NCBI GenBank assembly: GCA_044867525.1
Contig: JBIOVB010000016.1
Location: 1 to 64,000 of the forward strand
From: JALYNX01 sp044867525
Lineage (GTDB): Bacteria; Actinomycetota; Acidimicrobiia; Spongiisociales; ZC4RG35
Direction of reading: 5' to 3'
Length of the DNA: 64,000 bases
A program made the position numbers and the translations under genes. This document shows, one piece after another, positions 33,565 through 42,894 of the stretch (positions within the stretch are counted from its first letter, which is position 1; every line of letters begins with the position of its first letter). Below the pieces are notes generated by a model. That model made no database searches and was not told the DNA's origin. It saw nothing but the letters and a program-made list of their open reading frames with translations.

Positions 33565-34728
33565 TCAGGGCCTGGTGAGAACCACCCGCAACCGCCAGGT
33601 GGCGAGGCCGATCAGCACCACGGCGAATGCGGCGAGGACGCCCAGCTCGGGCAGGATGTCGACGATCGTCCCCTCCCTGCGCACGAGCTCGGCAAAGCCG
33701 TCGAGCGCCCAGGCGTGAGGAGTGATGTGGGCCACCTTCTGCATCGTGGGAGAGAAGAGCTCGATGGGGAACATGCATCCTCCGAGGGCAGCCAACCCGA
33801 GGCTGAGCATCACCCCGATTCCGGCTGCCTGAGCGTCGTTGCTGAAGGTGGCGCCCATCAGCATCCCGGCACCTGCCCCCACCGCCGAGAACAGGACGAG
33901 GATCGCGGCAGCCCCTATCGGGTCGCCCCAGTCGACCCGGAACATCAAGAAAGTGACAACGACGATGTAGAGGCCCTGGACCATCGCCACTGCCCATCGC
34001 CCCGAACCTTCGCCAAGGATGATGGTCGAGGTCGAGGTCGGAGTAGAGAGCATGCGCCGGGAGATCCCGAGCTGACGGCTGAGAATCAGCGCCGAGGAAC
34101 CGGCGAGAGCGGTGAGGAAAGTGAAAAGGACCAATTGCGAGGAGGCCCCGAGGTCGAAGCGGCCCAGGGTCGACGGGAAGAGCGCCTCCCCGACCGCCAT
34201 CGTGGACACGGTGACTCCCGGCGCTTGTCCCTCGAGGCTCGTCGCCGCCTCCAGGGCCGTCGCGAAGTCGGTGCCGGCCTTCTCCATGGCGAACTGGGCT
34301 GCGGTGACCGGGGCCATCACCCGGCCCACGGCGGAGCCGACTATCGCCTGGAGTTGGGTGCCGCCCCCGTCAGGCCTGGTGATCGACTCCACGGTCACCT
34401 GCCCACCCCCGGCCGCGACTTCGTCCATGCCTGCCGGCAGGAAGACACCCACGATCGCGGTCCCCCGCTCCACGGCGGTCGTCAGGTCGTCGTTGGCCTC
34501 GAAAGTCCGGACGTCGATTCCCTCGAGCGCCTCGATCTCGGCCACCAGGGCCTCCGAGAGTCGACCGTCATCGGCGGCGTGGATCCCGACCACCGGCTCC
34601 ACGCCTCCCCCGAACTGGGCGCCGATGAGGAGGATGAGGGCCAGCGGGAAGATGAAAACGAAGAAGATGTTCGAACGCTCACGGACCATGCGTCGGACAT
34701 TGGCAATCGCGATCGCCCAGACCTTCAT
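33565..34728 (-). CDS. ABC-2 type transporter permease (second subunit)
   Basis: A 387-residue exporter permease: one N-terminal helix (NIFFVFIFPLALILLIGAQF, about 20-39), a long extracytoplasmic domain (about 40-185), then five or six C-terminal helices. The characteristic loop RQLGISRRMLSTPTST precedes the helical bundle, as in DrrB/YhfA-type ABC-2 permeases. Its ATG overlaps the stop of the first permease (ATGA). With the ATPase upstream it would form a heterodimeric exporter. The substrate is unknown; the upstream radical SAM gene makes a modified small molecule or peptide plausible. Confidence 0.88.
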   Translation of the reverse strand: MKVWAIAIANVRRMVRERSNIFFVFIFPLALILLIGAQFGGGVEPVVGIHAADDGRLSEALVAEIEALEGIDVRTFEANDDLTTAVERGTAIVGVFLPAGMDEVAAGGGQVTVESITRPDGGGTQLQAIVGSAVGRVMAPVTAAQFAMEKAGTDFATALEAATSLEGQAPGVTVSTMAVGEALFPSTLGRFDLGASSQLVLFTFLTALAGSSALILSRQLGISRRMLSTPTSTSTIILGEGSGRWAVAMVQGLYIVVVTFLMFRVDWGDPIGAAAILVLFSAVGAGAGMLMGATFSNDAQAAGIGVMLSLGLAALGGCMFPIELFSPTMQKVAHITPHAWALDGFAELVRREGTIVDILPELGVLAAFAVVLIGLATWRLRVVLTRP

Positions 34729-35909
34729 GTCAGGACCTTCCGACGCAACGCGAACCAGGAGATGGTGCCCAACACCAGGGCAAACGCGAAAAGAGCCGCG
34801 GCCGCCGGCAGAGCATCCGTCCAGGGGGCGCCCCCGGAGATGTCTGCCAGCCCACGCATGAACCAGGCGTGTGGCGTCAGGTATGTGAGCCGGCTGAGCA
34901 GGTCGTCACCCTGGCCGATCGGGAAGAAGGTCCCACCCAGCATGCCGAGGATCACCGCGATGATCGCCCCCAGGTTGCCAGCACCCTCGGGGGTCTTGGC
35001 GACGCTGGCGACGAGGCCCATGATCGCCACTGCGGCGAGGACCCCGCAGACCACGAGGATGATCACCCCGAGTGGGGGGCCCCACTCCGCTCCCATGAGC
35101 AGGGTGGAGGCAATGATCAAAACCCCGACCGAGATCACACCCAGCCAGAACGAGAGAAGGCCCTTGGCGACGATGACACTCGCTCGGGGGATCGGGGCCG
35201 CCAAGAGGCGGGCCAGGGTGCCTTCCCGCTGCTCCTCGAGGAGGCCGACCACACCGAACTGGACCGTGAAAAAGAGGAAGAACACCGCCATCCCCGCGGC
35301 GAAGTAGGTGGTGGCGTCGAGTTGGCGGGTCGCCGAGGTGACGTCGCTCATCACGTATGACGGTGGCCGTGCGGCCGCCTCCTCACCCCAGCCCGCTGCC
35401 TCCGGTGGCGGAGTGCCCACCAGCGAGATCGAGGTGGCCACCGACAACTGGACCCCGGCCACACCGGAGCCGAACTGTTCTGCGATCGAAGAGGCGATCT
35501 GGGTGAAGGTCTGAGCATCCACGTCGCCCACGACCTGGATCTCGAACGGTGCGGAGGCGAGCACCGCCTGCTCCATGCCGGGCGCGATCAGGTAGTAGGC
35601 CTGGACATCGCCGGCTTCGATCGCGGCGTCCGCCGAAGCCTGATCCTCGAACTCGGAGAGGGTGAGAAGATCCTCGGTCTCCAGCGACGTGAGGATGGAC
35701 TCGAAAGAGGCCGAGATCTCGGTGTTGTCCTCATCGACTATCCCGTACTGCAGGTCGAGGTTGCCCTCCAGCCCGCCCCCAAATACGAAGTTGAAGATGA
35801 ACGCAAGGACCAGGGGGGCCAGGATCCCGAGGATGAAGGCCGACCGGTCCCGGATCCTGAGTTTCAGGTCCTTGGAGGCAATCCTGGTAGCGGCGCCCGC
35901 CGTTCCCAC
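34725..35909 (-). CDS. ABC-2 type transporter permease (first subunit)
   Basis: A 394-residue permease of the same architecture: an N-terminal helix (SAFILGILAPLVLAFIFNFV, about 22-41), a large outside domain (to about 190), and C-terminal helices with LLEEQREGTLARLLAAPIPR, the ABC-2 coupling-helix region. Start GTG 35909 shares its first G with the ATPase stop (TAGTG), so translation is coupled. It is clearly homologous to, but not a copy of, the next permease, indicating a heterodimer. Confidence 0.88.
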   Translation of the reverse strand: MGTAGAATRIASKDLKLRIRDRSAFILGILAPLVLAFIFNFVFGGGLEGNLDLQYGIVDEDNTEISASFESILTSLETEDLLTLSEFEDQASADAAIEAGDVQAYYLIAPGMEQAVLASAPFEIQVVGDVDAQTFTQIASSIAEQFGSGVAGVQLSVATSISLVGTPPPEAAGWGEEAAARPPSYVMSDVTSATRQLDATTYFAAGMAVFFLFFTVQFGVVGLLEEQREGTLARLLAAPIPRASVIVAKGLLSFWLGVISVGVLIIASTLLMGAEWGPPLGVIILVVCGVLAAVAIMGLVASVAKTPEGAGNLGAIIAVILGMLGGTFFPIGQGDDLLSRLTYLTPHAWFMRGLADISGGAPWTDALPAAAALFAFALVLGTISWFALRRKVLT

Positions 35910-36847
35910 TAGTCCCGCAATGCCTTCCCGGTCACGTGGAGGAAGACGGCCTCGAGATTGGGCTCGATCACCTCGACCGCAGCGACCACAGCCCCCGCTG
36001 CGGCGACCCGGCCCAGCATCTCCGGGAGCAGGGTCGCTGCCTCATCGGCCAGGATCTCGACTCCATCCTCGGACTGGCTTGCTTCAGACACCCCGGTCAC
36101 TTCGCGGGCGACCTCGACTGCCCGGGACAGGTCTCCCCCTGCAGTGATCTTGATCCGATCCTTGCCCCCGACCAGGGCAACCAGCTCCCGCCGGGTCCCC
36201 TCGGCCTTGATCACCCCCTCGTCGATGATCGCGACGCGGTCGCAGAGACGCTCTGCCTCCTCCATGTAGTGGGTGGTGTAGAGCACCGCCATCCCCTCCG
36301 CGGAGAGGCTCTCGACCGATTCCAGGATCGAGTTGCGTGATTGGGGGTCGACACCGACGGTGGGCTCGTCGAGGATGAGCAGACGGGGCCGGTGCAGGAG
36401 CCCGATCCCGATGTTGAGGCGGCGCTTCATCCCCCCGGAGAACTCCTTGGTCAGGTCGTCCTTTCGGTCGGTGAGCCCGATCACCTCGAGCACTTCCGCC
36501 ACCCTGCGGGACAAATCCTCACCGGAGAGCTCGTAAAGCCGGCCAAAGAAGGTGAGGTTCTCTGCTGCGGTCAGGTCGGGGTAGATGGCGATTTCCTGGG
36601 GGACCAGGCCGATAGCCCCCTTCCCTGCCACCGAGTTTGGGGTGATCGGAGTCCCGCCGACGCTGACCTCGCCGGCGTCCGGGTGCAGGAGGCCCGCAAT
36701 CATGGATATCGACGTGGTCTTCCCGGCGCCATTGGGCCCGAGCAGCCCGAACGTCTCGCCCTGGTCGATCGTGATCGCGACGCCGTCGACTGCAGTCAGA
36801 TCTCCGAAACTCTTGACCAGTCCGGTCGCAGAAAGAACGGTCGCCAA
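35909..36847 (-). CDS. ABC transporter ATP-binding protein (DrrA-like)
   Basis: A 312-residue ATPase. Walker A is LLGPNGAGKTTS (about 36-47), the Q-loop is VPQEIAIYPDLTAAENL, the signature is FSGGMKRRLNIGIGLLH, Walker B is LLILDEPTVGVDP and the switch His is in YTTHYMEE. After residue 220 an accessory domain follows, as in DrrA/CcmA-type exporters. The start is TTG 36847, 16 nt after the radical SAM stop. It powers the two downstream permeases; export of a lipid, antibiotic-like or RiPP-like product is the usual role of this class. Confidence 0.92.
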   Translation of the reverse strand: MATVLSATGLVKSFGDLTAVDGVAITIDQGETFGLLGPNGAGKTTSISMIAGLLHPDAGEVSVGGTPITPNSVAGKGAIGLVPQEIAIYPDLTAAENLTFFGRLYELSGEDLSRRVAEVLEVIGLTDRKDDLTKEFSGGMKRRLNIGIGLLHRPRLLILDEPTVGVDPQSRNSILESVESLSAEGMAVLYTTHYMEEAERLCDRVAIIDEGVIKAEGTRRELVALVGGKDRIKITAGGDLSRAVEVAREVTGVSEASQSEDGVEILADEAATLLPEMLGRVAAAGAVVAAVEVIEPNLEAVFLHVTGKALRD

Positions 36848-36863
36848 GCCAGCCCCATGTCGA

Positions 36864-38267
36864 TTAACGGGGCACCCTACCGGGACCGATCGAGACGGCA
36901 GTCGCCTGAGCTGCCGTGGGCTCTGCGCAACAGAACCAGCTCTCGGTCAATCGGGGGGAACCACCGGTGAACGGGGGTAGCGGGCCCAGATCCGAATCGG
37001 AGGCCAGGCCTATCGCCTCCCGCATCGCGACCAAGGTTTCAGCGCTTTCGGCACCGCAATCGGACGCCTCGGCCGCGATCTGGTCCAGCTGCTTGTGGAG
37101 GACTGCCGTCGCCGGATCCTCGAACTCCCACAACCAGGAGAGGGACTGGGCGTCGTAGCGGATGAGGTGCGGGGCGACAGCGGGGTGGCCCTCGAGCAGG
37201 GATCCCTCTGGAAGCAGGAGCTTGATCGACAGCTGGACGGGATCGGTTACCGCCCAAAGCTGCTCTCGGTCGAGGAAGCGGACCAGGTCGGCGATGTCGC
37301 CGGGCCTTGTCCACGGCAGGAAGGGGAGCCAGGTCGGCCGGAGATGGATCCCCACGGCCCCGGCCACGGCGACTGCCTGTCGCATGTCGGAAACCGTGTG
37401 CCCTTTGTCCAGGATGGCCAGCGTGCCATCGTCCACACTCTCGAAGGCGCTGGTGACGAATAGGACCCCGAGCGCGGCAACCTCGGTCCACAGGTGCCTG
37501 TGGGCGAGGATGTGCTCGACCTTGACCGTGACGTCGAACGTCACGCCTGGATGAGCCGCGTGCGCCTCTCTGAGGATGTCCAGCGAATACCGAGGCGCAT
37601 TGAAGAAGTCGGGATCGGCGAAGGTGACGTGCTCGACACCGTCTGCGACCAGCGATGCGATGTCGGCGAGGACCGGCGCGGCACCCACCACGCGAAGCCT
37701 TCCGTCATAGAGCACCGGAATCGGGCAATGCCGGCACCGGTGCCGGCACCCGTGTGTCGCTTCGACGGCCGCCGCCAGCCTGGCCTCACCTCCCCACTCC
37801 AGCCTCGCGTATTCCTCATGGGCTGGTAGCAGGTTGCGATCGGGCACCAGCGGGCTTGGTCGGTCCAGGCTCAGGACGGCTTCAGGCAATGGGTGCGCCC
37901 CTCCCATCAGGGCCCGGGCCCATGCGACGATGCCTCCCGAGTACTCCCCGGCGAACGCCGACGCTCCGAGGACCCGGACAGTCCAGTCGCTGCCGGTCGA
38001 GGCATACAGCCCGAAGAAGGCGATGGGGAGCCGGGGGTGCTCCTCTCTGACCCTGGCCGCCACGGTGGTCGCCAGCCGCATTGCGGTGTGCATTGGCACC
38101 GAGAAGGCGACGGCGTCCGCGGCCTCCAAGAGCTCTTCCTGCCAGGGCTCGACGGAGAGGTCGAGGGTGTCGACCGTGACCCCGGCCGCCTGCAGCGCCG
38201 CGGCCGCATTCGCGAGGTGAACCGGCTGATGGCCGAGCTCATATGTGGAGACCAGGAGCAGCCGCAC
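36864..38267 (-). CDS. B12-binding radical SAM protein with C-terminal CCAEP tail
   Basis: A 467-residue enzyme. The N-terminal ~130 residues form a cobalamin-binding-type Rossmann domain (LLLVSTYELGHQPVHLANAA). The radical SAM domain has the cluster motif CRHRCRHC (Cys174, Cys178, Cys181), then DGVEHVTFADPDFFN and VTSAFESVDDGTL. The C-terminal SWFCCAEPT contains Cys446-Cys447-Ala-Glu-Pro. It matches what I recall as the CUAEP/CCAEP-tail radical SAM family, where the first of the pair's partners may be selenocysteine; here both codons are cysteine (TGT TGC). It is the first gene of an apparent operon with an ABC-2 exporter. The substrate is unknown. Confidence 0.88.
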   Translation of the reverse strand: MRLLLVSTYELGHQPVHLANAAAALQAAGVTVDTLDLSVEPWQEELLEAADAVAFSVPMHTAMRLATTVAARVREEHPRLPIAFFGLYASTGSDWTVRVLGASAFAGEYSGGIVAWARALMGGAHPLPEAVLSLDRPSPLVPDRNLLPAHEEYARLEWGGEARLAAAVEATHGCRHRCRHCPIPVLYDGRLRVVGAAPVLADIASLVADGVEHVTFADPDFFNAPRYSLDILREAHAAHPGVTFDVTVKVEHILAHRHLWTEVAALGVLFVTSAFESVDDGTLAILDKGHTVSDMRQAVAVAGAVGIHLRPTWLPFLPWTRPGDIADLVRFLDREQLWAVTDPVQLSIKLLLPEGSLLEGHPAVAPHLIRYDAQSLSWLWEFEDPATAVLHKQLDQIAAEASDCGAESAETLVAMREAIGLASDSDLGPLPPFTGGSPRLTESWFCCAEPTAAQATAVSIGPGRVPR

Positions 38268-38308
38268 CCGCGGAGTCTAAGAAGCCACCAGCTGTAGCCT
38301 CACCAGCC

Positions 38309-39193
38309 ATGGGTGACTACGTCAGCATCACCACCGGTCCGATCCACCAGGTCGATTTCGGCGGGGAGGGCCGGGTCATCCTGCTGGTCCACGGGCTAGG
38401 CGGGTCGACCACGAACTGGATGGCCGTTGCCGGGGCCCTGGCCCGTCACGGCCGCGTCCTGGCAATCGACCTCCCTGGTTTCGGGCTATCACCACCGGCC
38501 CGCGATTTCCGTCTCGAGACCCACCGCCAGGCCGTCGAGGCCTACATGGAGAGCCTGGACGGGCCCGTGACCCTTGTCGGCAACTCGACCGGAGGCCTGC
38601 TCTCGGAGATGATCGCCTCACACCGCCCAGAGCTGGTGCGCCGCCTGGTCCTGGTGGCACCGGCAACTCCGCCTGTCTACCCCGATCCCCGGCTCGACTG
38701 GTCGACGGCCGTCAGGCTCGCCATCCAGGCGACACCAATATTTGGCGAGGCCTGGGGTCGCCGATTCGTCCGCACTCATACCCCACAGCAATTGGTCCGG
38801 ATGAGCATGCAGATGATCACCCACAAGCCGGGACGGGTCCCGGTATCGGTCATCGAGGCGTCCGTGGACATGGCAAGGGTGCGAAAGGCCCTTCCTTGGA
38901 CCGCCGAAGCCACAGCCCGCACCGCTTCCTCGATTGCCGCCGTGTACGCCAACCGGCCCCGTTTCGTCCGGATGGTGCGGGCGATCACCGCCCCGACCCT
39001 GGTCGTACAAGGAGTCAGCGACCACATCGTCTCCCCGTCCGCGGTCGAGTGGCTGTGCCGGCTGCGTCCCGATTGGGATCTGGCCCAGATGCCGGACACC
39101 GGCCACACCCCACAGATGGATGCACCGCTTCGCTTCCTCTCCGAGGTCGAGCCCTGGTTAACAAAGACCGACGAAGCGGCGTCGGTTGCCTGA
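38309..39193 (+). CDS. Alpha/beta hydrolase
   Basis: A 294-residue hydrolase. The oxyanion loop is LLVHGLGGSTTNWMA, and the nucleophile elbow is VGNSTGGLLSE, with GNSTGG instead of the common GHSMGG. The acid lies in VVQGVSDHIVSP and the catalytic His in MPDTGHTPQMDAP. No signal peptide is seen. ATG 38309 opens divergently from the radical SAM gene across 41 bp. The substrate is unknown; the GNSxGG elbow is common in meta-cleavage-product and ester hydrolases of actinobacteria. Confidence 0.88.
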   Translation: MGDYVSITTGPIHQVDFGGEGRVILLVHGLGGSTTNWMAVAGALARHGRVLAIDLPGFGLSPPARDFRLETHRQAVEAYMESLDGPVTLVGNSTGGLLSEMIASHRPELVRRLVLVAPATPPVYPDPRLDWSTAVRLAIQATPIFGEAWGRRFVRTHTPQQLVRMSMQMITHKPGRVPVSVIEASVDMARVRKALPWTAEATARTASSIAAVYANRPRFVRMVRAITAPTLVVQGVSDHIVSPSAVEWLCRLRPDWDLAQMPDTGHTPQMDAPLRFLSEVEPWLTKTDEAASVA

Positions 39194-39233
39194 TCCCGAA
39201 GAGCGAAACCCCGGCTCTAACTAGGCTTGCCTC

Positions 39234-41951
39234 ATGTCAGGTGATCTCGGGCGCACCCTCGGCGACGACTACATCCACCAGCTTCCCGACACGGATCCGA
39301 CCGAGACCCAGGAGTGGCTGGACTCCTTCGATCAGGTCGTGGCAGCTGAGGGATCTGATCGGGCCCGATTCCTGATGGCGAAGCTGCTGGAACGGGCACA
39401 CGAGACGAGTATCGGTGTCCCCGGAGCGGTGACCACCCCATACGTGAACACCATCCCGGCCGAGGAGCAGCCCGAATTCCCGGGCGACCCTGACATCGAG
39501 CGCAGGATCCGCCGTTTCATCCGCTGGAACGCCGCCGTAATGGTGATCAAGGCCAACCATCGGGAGAAGGGGATCGGGGGCCACCTTTCGACATTCGCCT
39601 CGTCGGCCACTCTCTACGAAATCGGCTTCAACCACTTTTTCCGGGGTCGGAGCGCCCCCGGGGGCGGCGACCACGTCTACATGCAGGGTCATGCCGCCCC
39701 GGGCATCTATGCCCGGGCCTTCCTCGAGGGGCGCTTCGACGAGAAGCACCTCGACAACTTCCGCTTCGAGATCGGCGGCGATGGGCTCTCCTCGTATCCC
39801 CATCCCCGGCTGATGCCTGACTTCTGGGAGTTCCCCACGGTGTCGATGGGCTTGGGTCCGATCAATTCGATCTATCACGCGCGGTTCAACAAGTACCTGC
39901 ACAACCGGGGCATGGACGACACCAGCCAGTCCCGGGTGTGGTGTTTCATCGGCGACGGGGAGGTAGACGAGCCGGAGACCCTGGGGGCGATCTCCCTAGC
40001 CAACAGGGAAGGCCTCAACAACCTGATCTGGGTGATCAATTGCAACCTGCAGCGGCTCGACGGCCCGGTCCGGGGGAACAGTCAGATCATCACCGAGCTC
40101 GAGGCGGTCTTCAGGGGCGCCGGATGGAACGTGATCAAGGTGATCTGGGGCTCGGGGTGGGACCGGCTCCTCGCCCAGGACGACGACGGCGCCCTGATCG
40201 ACGTGATGAGCAGCACGGTCGACGGGGAGTATCAGCGGTACAAGGCGGAGGACGGCGCCTATGTCAGAGAGCACTTCTTCGGCAAGGATCCCCGAACCAA
40301 GGCGATGGTCGAGGACATGACCGACGAGGAGATCTGGGACCTGCGCCGGGGAGGGCTCGACTATCGCAAGGTGTACGCGGCGTACAAGGTTGCGACCGAG
40401 CTCGACAACGGCCGGCCCACCGTGATCCTGGCCAAGACCATCAAAGGATGGACTCTCGGCCCCGATGTCGAGGGGCGCAACGCCACTCATCAGATCAAAG
40501 AGCTCACCAATCAACAGCTGATGACGTTGCGAGAGACTCTCCACCTCCAGGACGAGATCCCAGCCGACTCCTTGGAGGGCGAGGCAGAGCCCTCGTATTT
40601 CCGGCCGGGCCCGGGCACCCCCGAGCACGAGTACCTCCAGCAGAGGCGTCAGGAACTTGGAGGGGCCCTGCCCGCTCGCGTGGTCCCGGAGCACAGCCTG
40701 CAGCTTCCCGCAACCGAGGCCTACGCAGAGATCTATGCCGGGTCGGGGAAGGTCGAAGCCTCGACCACGACTGCCTTCACCCGCCTCCTCCGCAACCTGT
40801 CCCGAGTCGAGGGGTTCGGGGAGAGGATCGTGCCCATAGTCCCGGACGAGGCGCGCACCTTCGGCATGGACTCGCTTTTCCGTGAGCTCAAGATCTACGC
40901 CTCCCAGGGTCAGCTCTATGAGCCGGTGGACGCGTCGATGTTGCTCTCCTACGCCGAGAGCCAGGACGGCCAGATCCTGGAGGAGGGGATCACGGAGGCA
41001 GGGTCGATCGCCTCCTGGATCGCCGCCGCCACGTCGTACGCCACCCGTGGGGTCCCGATGGTCCCCTTTTTCATCTTCTACTCCATGTTCGGCTTCCAGC
41101 GGGTGGGTGATCTGATCTGGTCGGCGGCGGACTCCAGGTCACGGGGGTTCCTGCTCGGGGCGACGGCAGGACGCACCACCCTCCAGGGCGAGGGGTTACA
41201 GCACCAGGATGGGCACAGCCTGGTGCTGGCGACCACCGTCCCTGTTTGCGAGGCGTACGACCCCGCCTTCGCCTACGAAGTGGGCACGATCGTGGAGCAC
41301 GGCCTGCAGAGGATGTACGGGCGAGGAGAGGATGTCTTCTACTACCTCACCCTGTACAACGAGAACTACAGCCAGCCGCCGCGAGCTGACGGCGTCGCGG
41401 AAGGGATAATCGAAGGTCTCTATCGCTGGCAGGAAGCCCCGGACATCTCCGGGCCGCGTGCCGCGATCCTCTTCTCCGGGTCGGCGAACCTCGCCGCCCG
41501 GGAGGCGGCGAGTGAGCTCGCTGAGAACTACGGGGTGGCGGCCGAGCTGTGGTCGGCGACCTCCTACAAGAAGCTGCGCGAGGAGGCACTGTCGGTGGGG
41601 CGGTGGAACCGGCTGCATCCGAGGGAGACGCCAAGGGTGCCCCTCGTCACCAAGCGGTTGGCAACGACCGAGGGCCCGGTCGTGGCTGTGTCCGACTACA
41701 TGCGGCTGGTCCCGGACCAGATCTCGCAGTGGGCGCCAAGTCGATTCGTGACTCTGGGCACCGACGGCTTCGGGAGATCCGACTCTCGCAAGGCACTACG
41801 CAAGTTCTTCGAGATCGACACCGGCAGCATCGTCGCCACCACTCTGTGGGCGCTCGCCACAGAGGGCTCGGTCCCGATGGATCGAGTGCTCGACGCCTTC
41901 GACCGCTACGGAATCGATCCCGAAGCTCCCGATCCCGCTCATTCGCATTGA
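39234..41951 (+). CDS. aceE: Pyruvate dehydrogenase E1 component (homodimeric AceE)
   Basis: A 905-residue thiamine-diphosphate enzyme that decarboxylates pyruvate and feeds acetyl groups to E2. The ThDP motif is FIGDGEVDEPE, ending LIWVINCNLQRLDG (near 240). HLSTFASSATLYEIGFNHFF, GLGPINSIYHARFNKYLHNRG and the C-terminal YMRLVPDQISQW are AceE signatures. Length and architecture fit the alpha2 type used by actinobacteria, where E1 joins an E2/E3 supercomplex with other dehydrogenases. E2 and E3 genes are not in the window. The stop overlaps the next gene (TTGA). Confidence 0.96.
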   Translation: MSGDLGRTLGDDYIHQLPDTDPTETQEWLDSFDQVVAAEGSDRARFLMAKLLERAHETSIGVPGAVTTPYVNTIPAEEQPEFPGDPDIERRIRRFIRWNAAVMVIKANHREKGIGGHLSTFASSATLYEIGFNHFFRGRSAPGGGDHVYMQGHAAPGIYARAFLEGRFDEKHLDNFRFEIGGDGLSSYPHPRLMPDFWEFPTVSMGLGPINSIYHARFNKYLHNRGMDDTSQSRVWCFIGDGEVDEPETLGAISLANREGLNNLIWVINCNLQRLDGPVRGNSQIITELEAVFRGAGWNVIKVIWGSGWDRLLAQDDDGALIDVMSSTVDGEYQRYKAEDGAYVREHFFGKDPRTKAMVEDMTDEEIWDLRRGGLDYRKVYAAYKVATELDNGRPTVILAKTIKGWTLGPDVEGRNATHQIKELTNQQLMTLRETLHLQDEIPADSLEGEAEPSYFRPGPGTPEHEYLQQRRQELGGALPARVVPEHSLQLPATEAYAEIYAGSGKVEASTTTAFTRLLRNLSRVEGFGERIVPIVPDEARTFGMDSLFRELKIYASQGQLYEPVDASMLLSYAESQDGQILEEGITEAGSIASWIAAATSYATRGVPMVPFFIFYSMFGFQRVGDLIWSAADSRSRGFLLGATAGRTTLQGEGLQHQDGHSLVLATTVPVCEAYDPAFAYEVGTIVEHGLQRMYGRGEDVFYYLTLYNENYSQPPRADGVAEGIIEGLYRWQEAPDISGPRAAILFSGSANLAAREAASELAENYGVAAELWSATSYKKLREEALSVGRWNRLHPRETPRVPLVTKRLATTEGPVVAVSDYMRLVPDQISQWAPSRFVTLGTDGFGRSDSRKALRKFFEIDTGSIVATTLWALATEGSVPMDRVLDAFDRYGIDPEAPDPAHSH

Positions 41952-42343
41952 CGCCGGACGAGGCTCTCGTCTTGCCCAGCGCGATTGGAGACGCGATCCG
42001 GGCTCACGCCGGCAATTGCCTCCCTGACGAGTGTTGTGGGCTCCTCGCCTTCGAGGAGGGCGCACTCTGCTTCGCCTACCCGCTCACCAATGCCGACCCT
42101 TCGCCGGTGAGCTTCACGGTCGACCCCGACGAGCACTACGGGGCGCTGCAACACGCCGAACGCCAGGGTTGGGAGATCGCCGGGGTCTTCCATTCCCACC
42201 CGGCCGGGGACCCGGTCCCATCGGCGACCGATGCAGCAATGGCCTGGGACCCCGACTGGATCCACCTGATCGTTGCCGGGGACGAGATCAACGCGTTTCG
42301 GATCCGGGACGGCCGGATCCAGCAGCGGCCCATCCGGCCGTGA
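41948..42343 (+). CDS. JAMM/MPN+ family metallopeptidase (Mec-like)
   Basis: A 131-residue zinc metallopeptidase of the JAMM type. Core: LPDECCGLLAFEEG (conserved Glu), IAGVFHSHPAGDPVPSATD, with HSHP and the downstream Ser-x2-Asp zinc ligand. Bacterial members (Mec+) remove peptide tags from ubiquitin-like sulfur carriers such as CysO or ThiS. TTG 41948 overlaps the aceE stop (TTGA) and is the only workable start, so synthesis is coupled to AceE. No sulfur-carrier gene is adjacent, so the partner protein is unknown. Confidence 0.88.
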   Translation: MTPDEALVLPSAIGDAIRAHAGNCLPDECCGLLAFEEGALCFAYPLTNADPSPVSFTVDPDEHYGALQHAERQGWEIAGVFHSHPAGDPVPSATDAAMAWDPDWIHLIVAGDEINAFRIRDGRIQQRPIRP

Positions 42344-42405
42344 CCACCTCGAGTCGAGCCGAGACGCCCGGGTAACCTGCCGTCAAGTCTCAGGAGATTG
42401 GACAT

Positions 42406-42891
42406 TTGACCCGAATCGAGGAATCTTCACTGCCCGGCGTCGGGGTCAGGTACGAGTTCAACACAGAGGACGGCCGGCGCATCGGCGTGGTCCACCATCG
42501 GACCGGGCGGCGCGAGTTGTTTGTCTGTGAGCCTGACGACACCGACGCCGCGGTGGTCACCATGACCCTGACCGATGAGGACAGCCACGCCCTCTCCGAG
42601 GCCCTCGGCGGCTCCACGCTGGTCGCCAAGCTCAGCAACCTCCAGCAACAGGTCGAAGGTCTCAGCATCGACTGGCTGACGGTCGAGGAGAGCTCCCCGT
42701 TCGCCACAGGCACGATCGGCGATGCGCGGATCCGAACCCGATCGGGCGTCTCCGTGGTCGCTGTGATCAGGCGTGATGAGACCTTCCCCGCTCCCGGCCC
42801 CGAATTCGCCCTTCAGCCGGGAGACAAGCTGGTCGTAGTCGGTACACCGGAAGGCATAGAGAGCACACAAGAGATCCTGAGCAGCGGCTGA
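42406..42891 (+). CDS. TrkA-C regulatory subunit of a cation:proton antiporter (KhtT-like)
   Basis: A 161-residue cytosolic regulator. The N-terminal half (LPGVGVRYEFNTEDGRRIG ... VTMTLTDEDSHALSEALGG) matches the KhtT-type N-domain. The C-terminal half (about 75-160) is a TrkA-C/RCK_C domain, FALQPGDKLVVVGTPEGIE. In KhtTU systems this subunit gates the antiporter in response to nucleotides such as c-di-AMP. The start is TTG 42406 after AGGAG. The antiporter gene follows after 3 nt. Confidence 0.9.
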   Translation: MTRIEESSLPGVGVRYEFNTEDGRRIGVVHHRTGRRELFVCEPDDTDAAVVTMTLTDEDSHALSEALGGSTLVAKLSNLQQQVEGLSIDWLTVEESSPFATGTIGDARIRTRSGVSVVAVIRRDETFPAPGPEFALQPGDKLVVVGTPEGIESTQEILSSG

Positions 42892-42894
42892 TCG

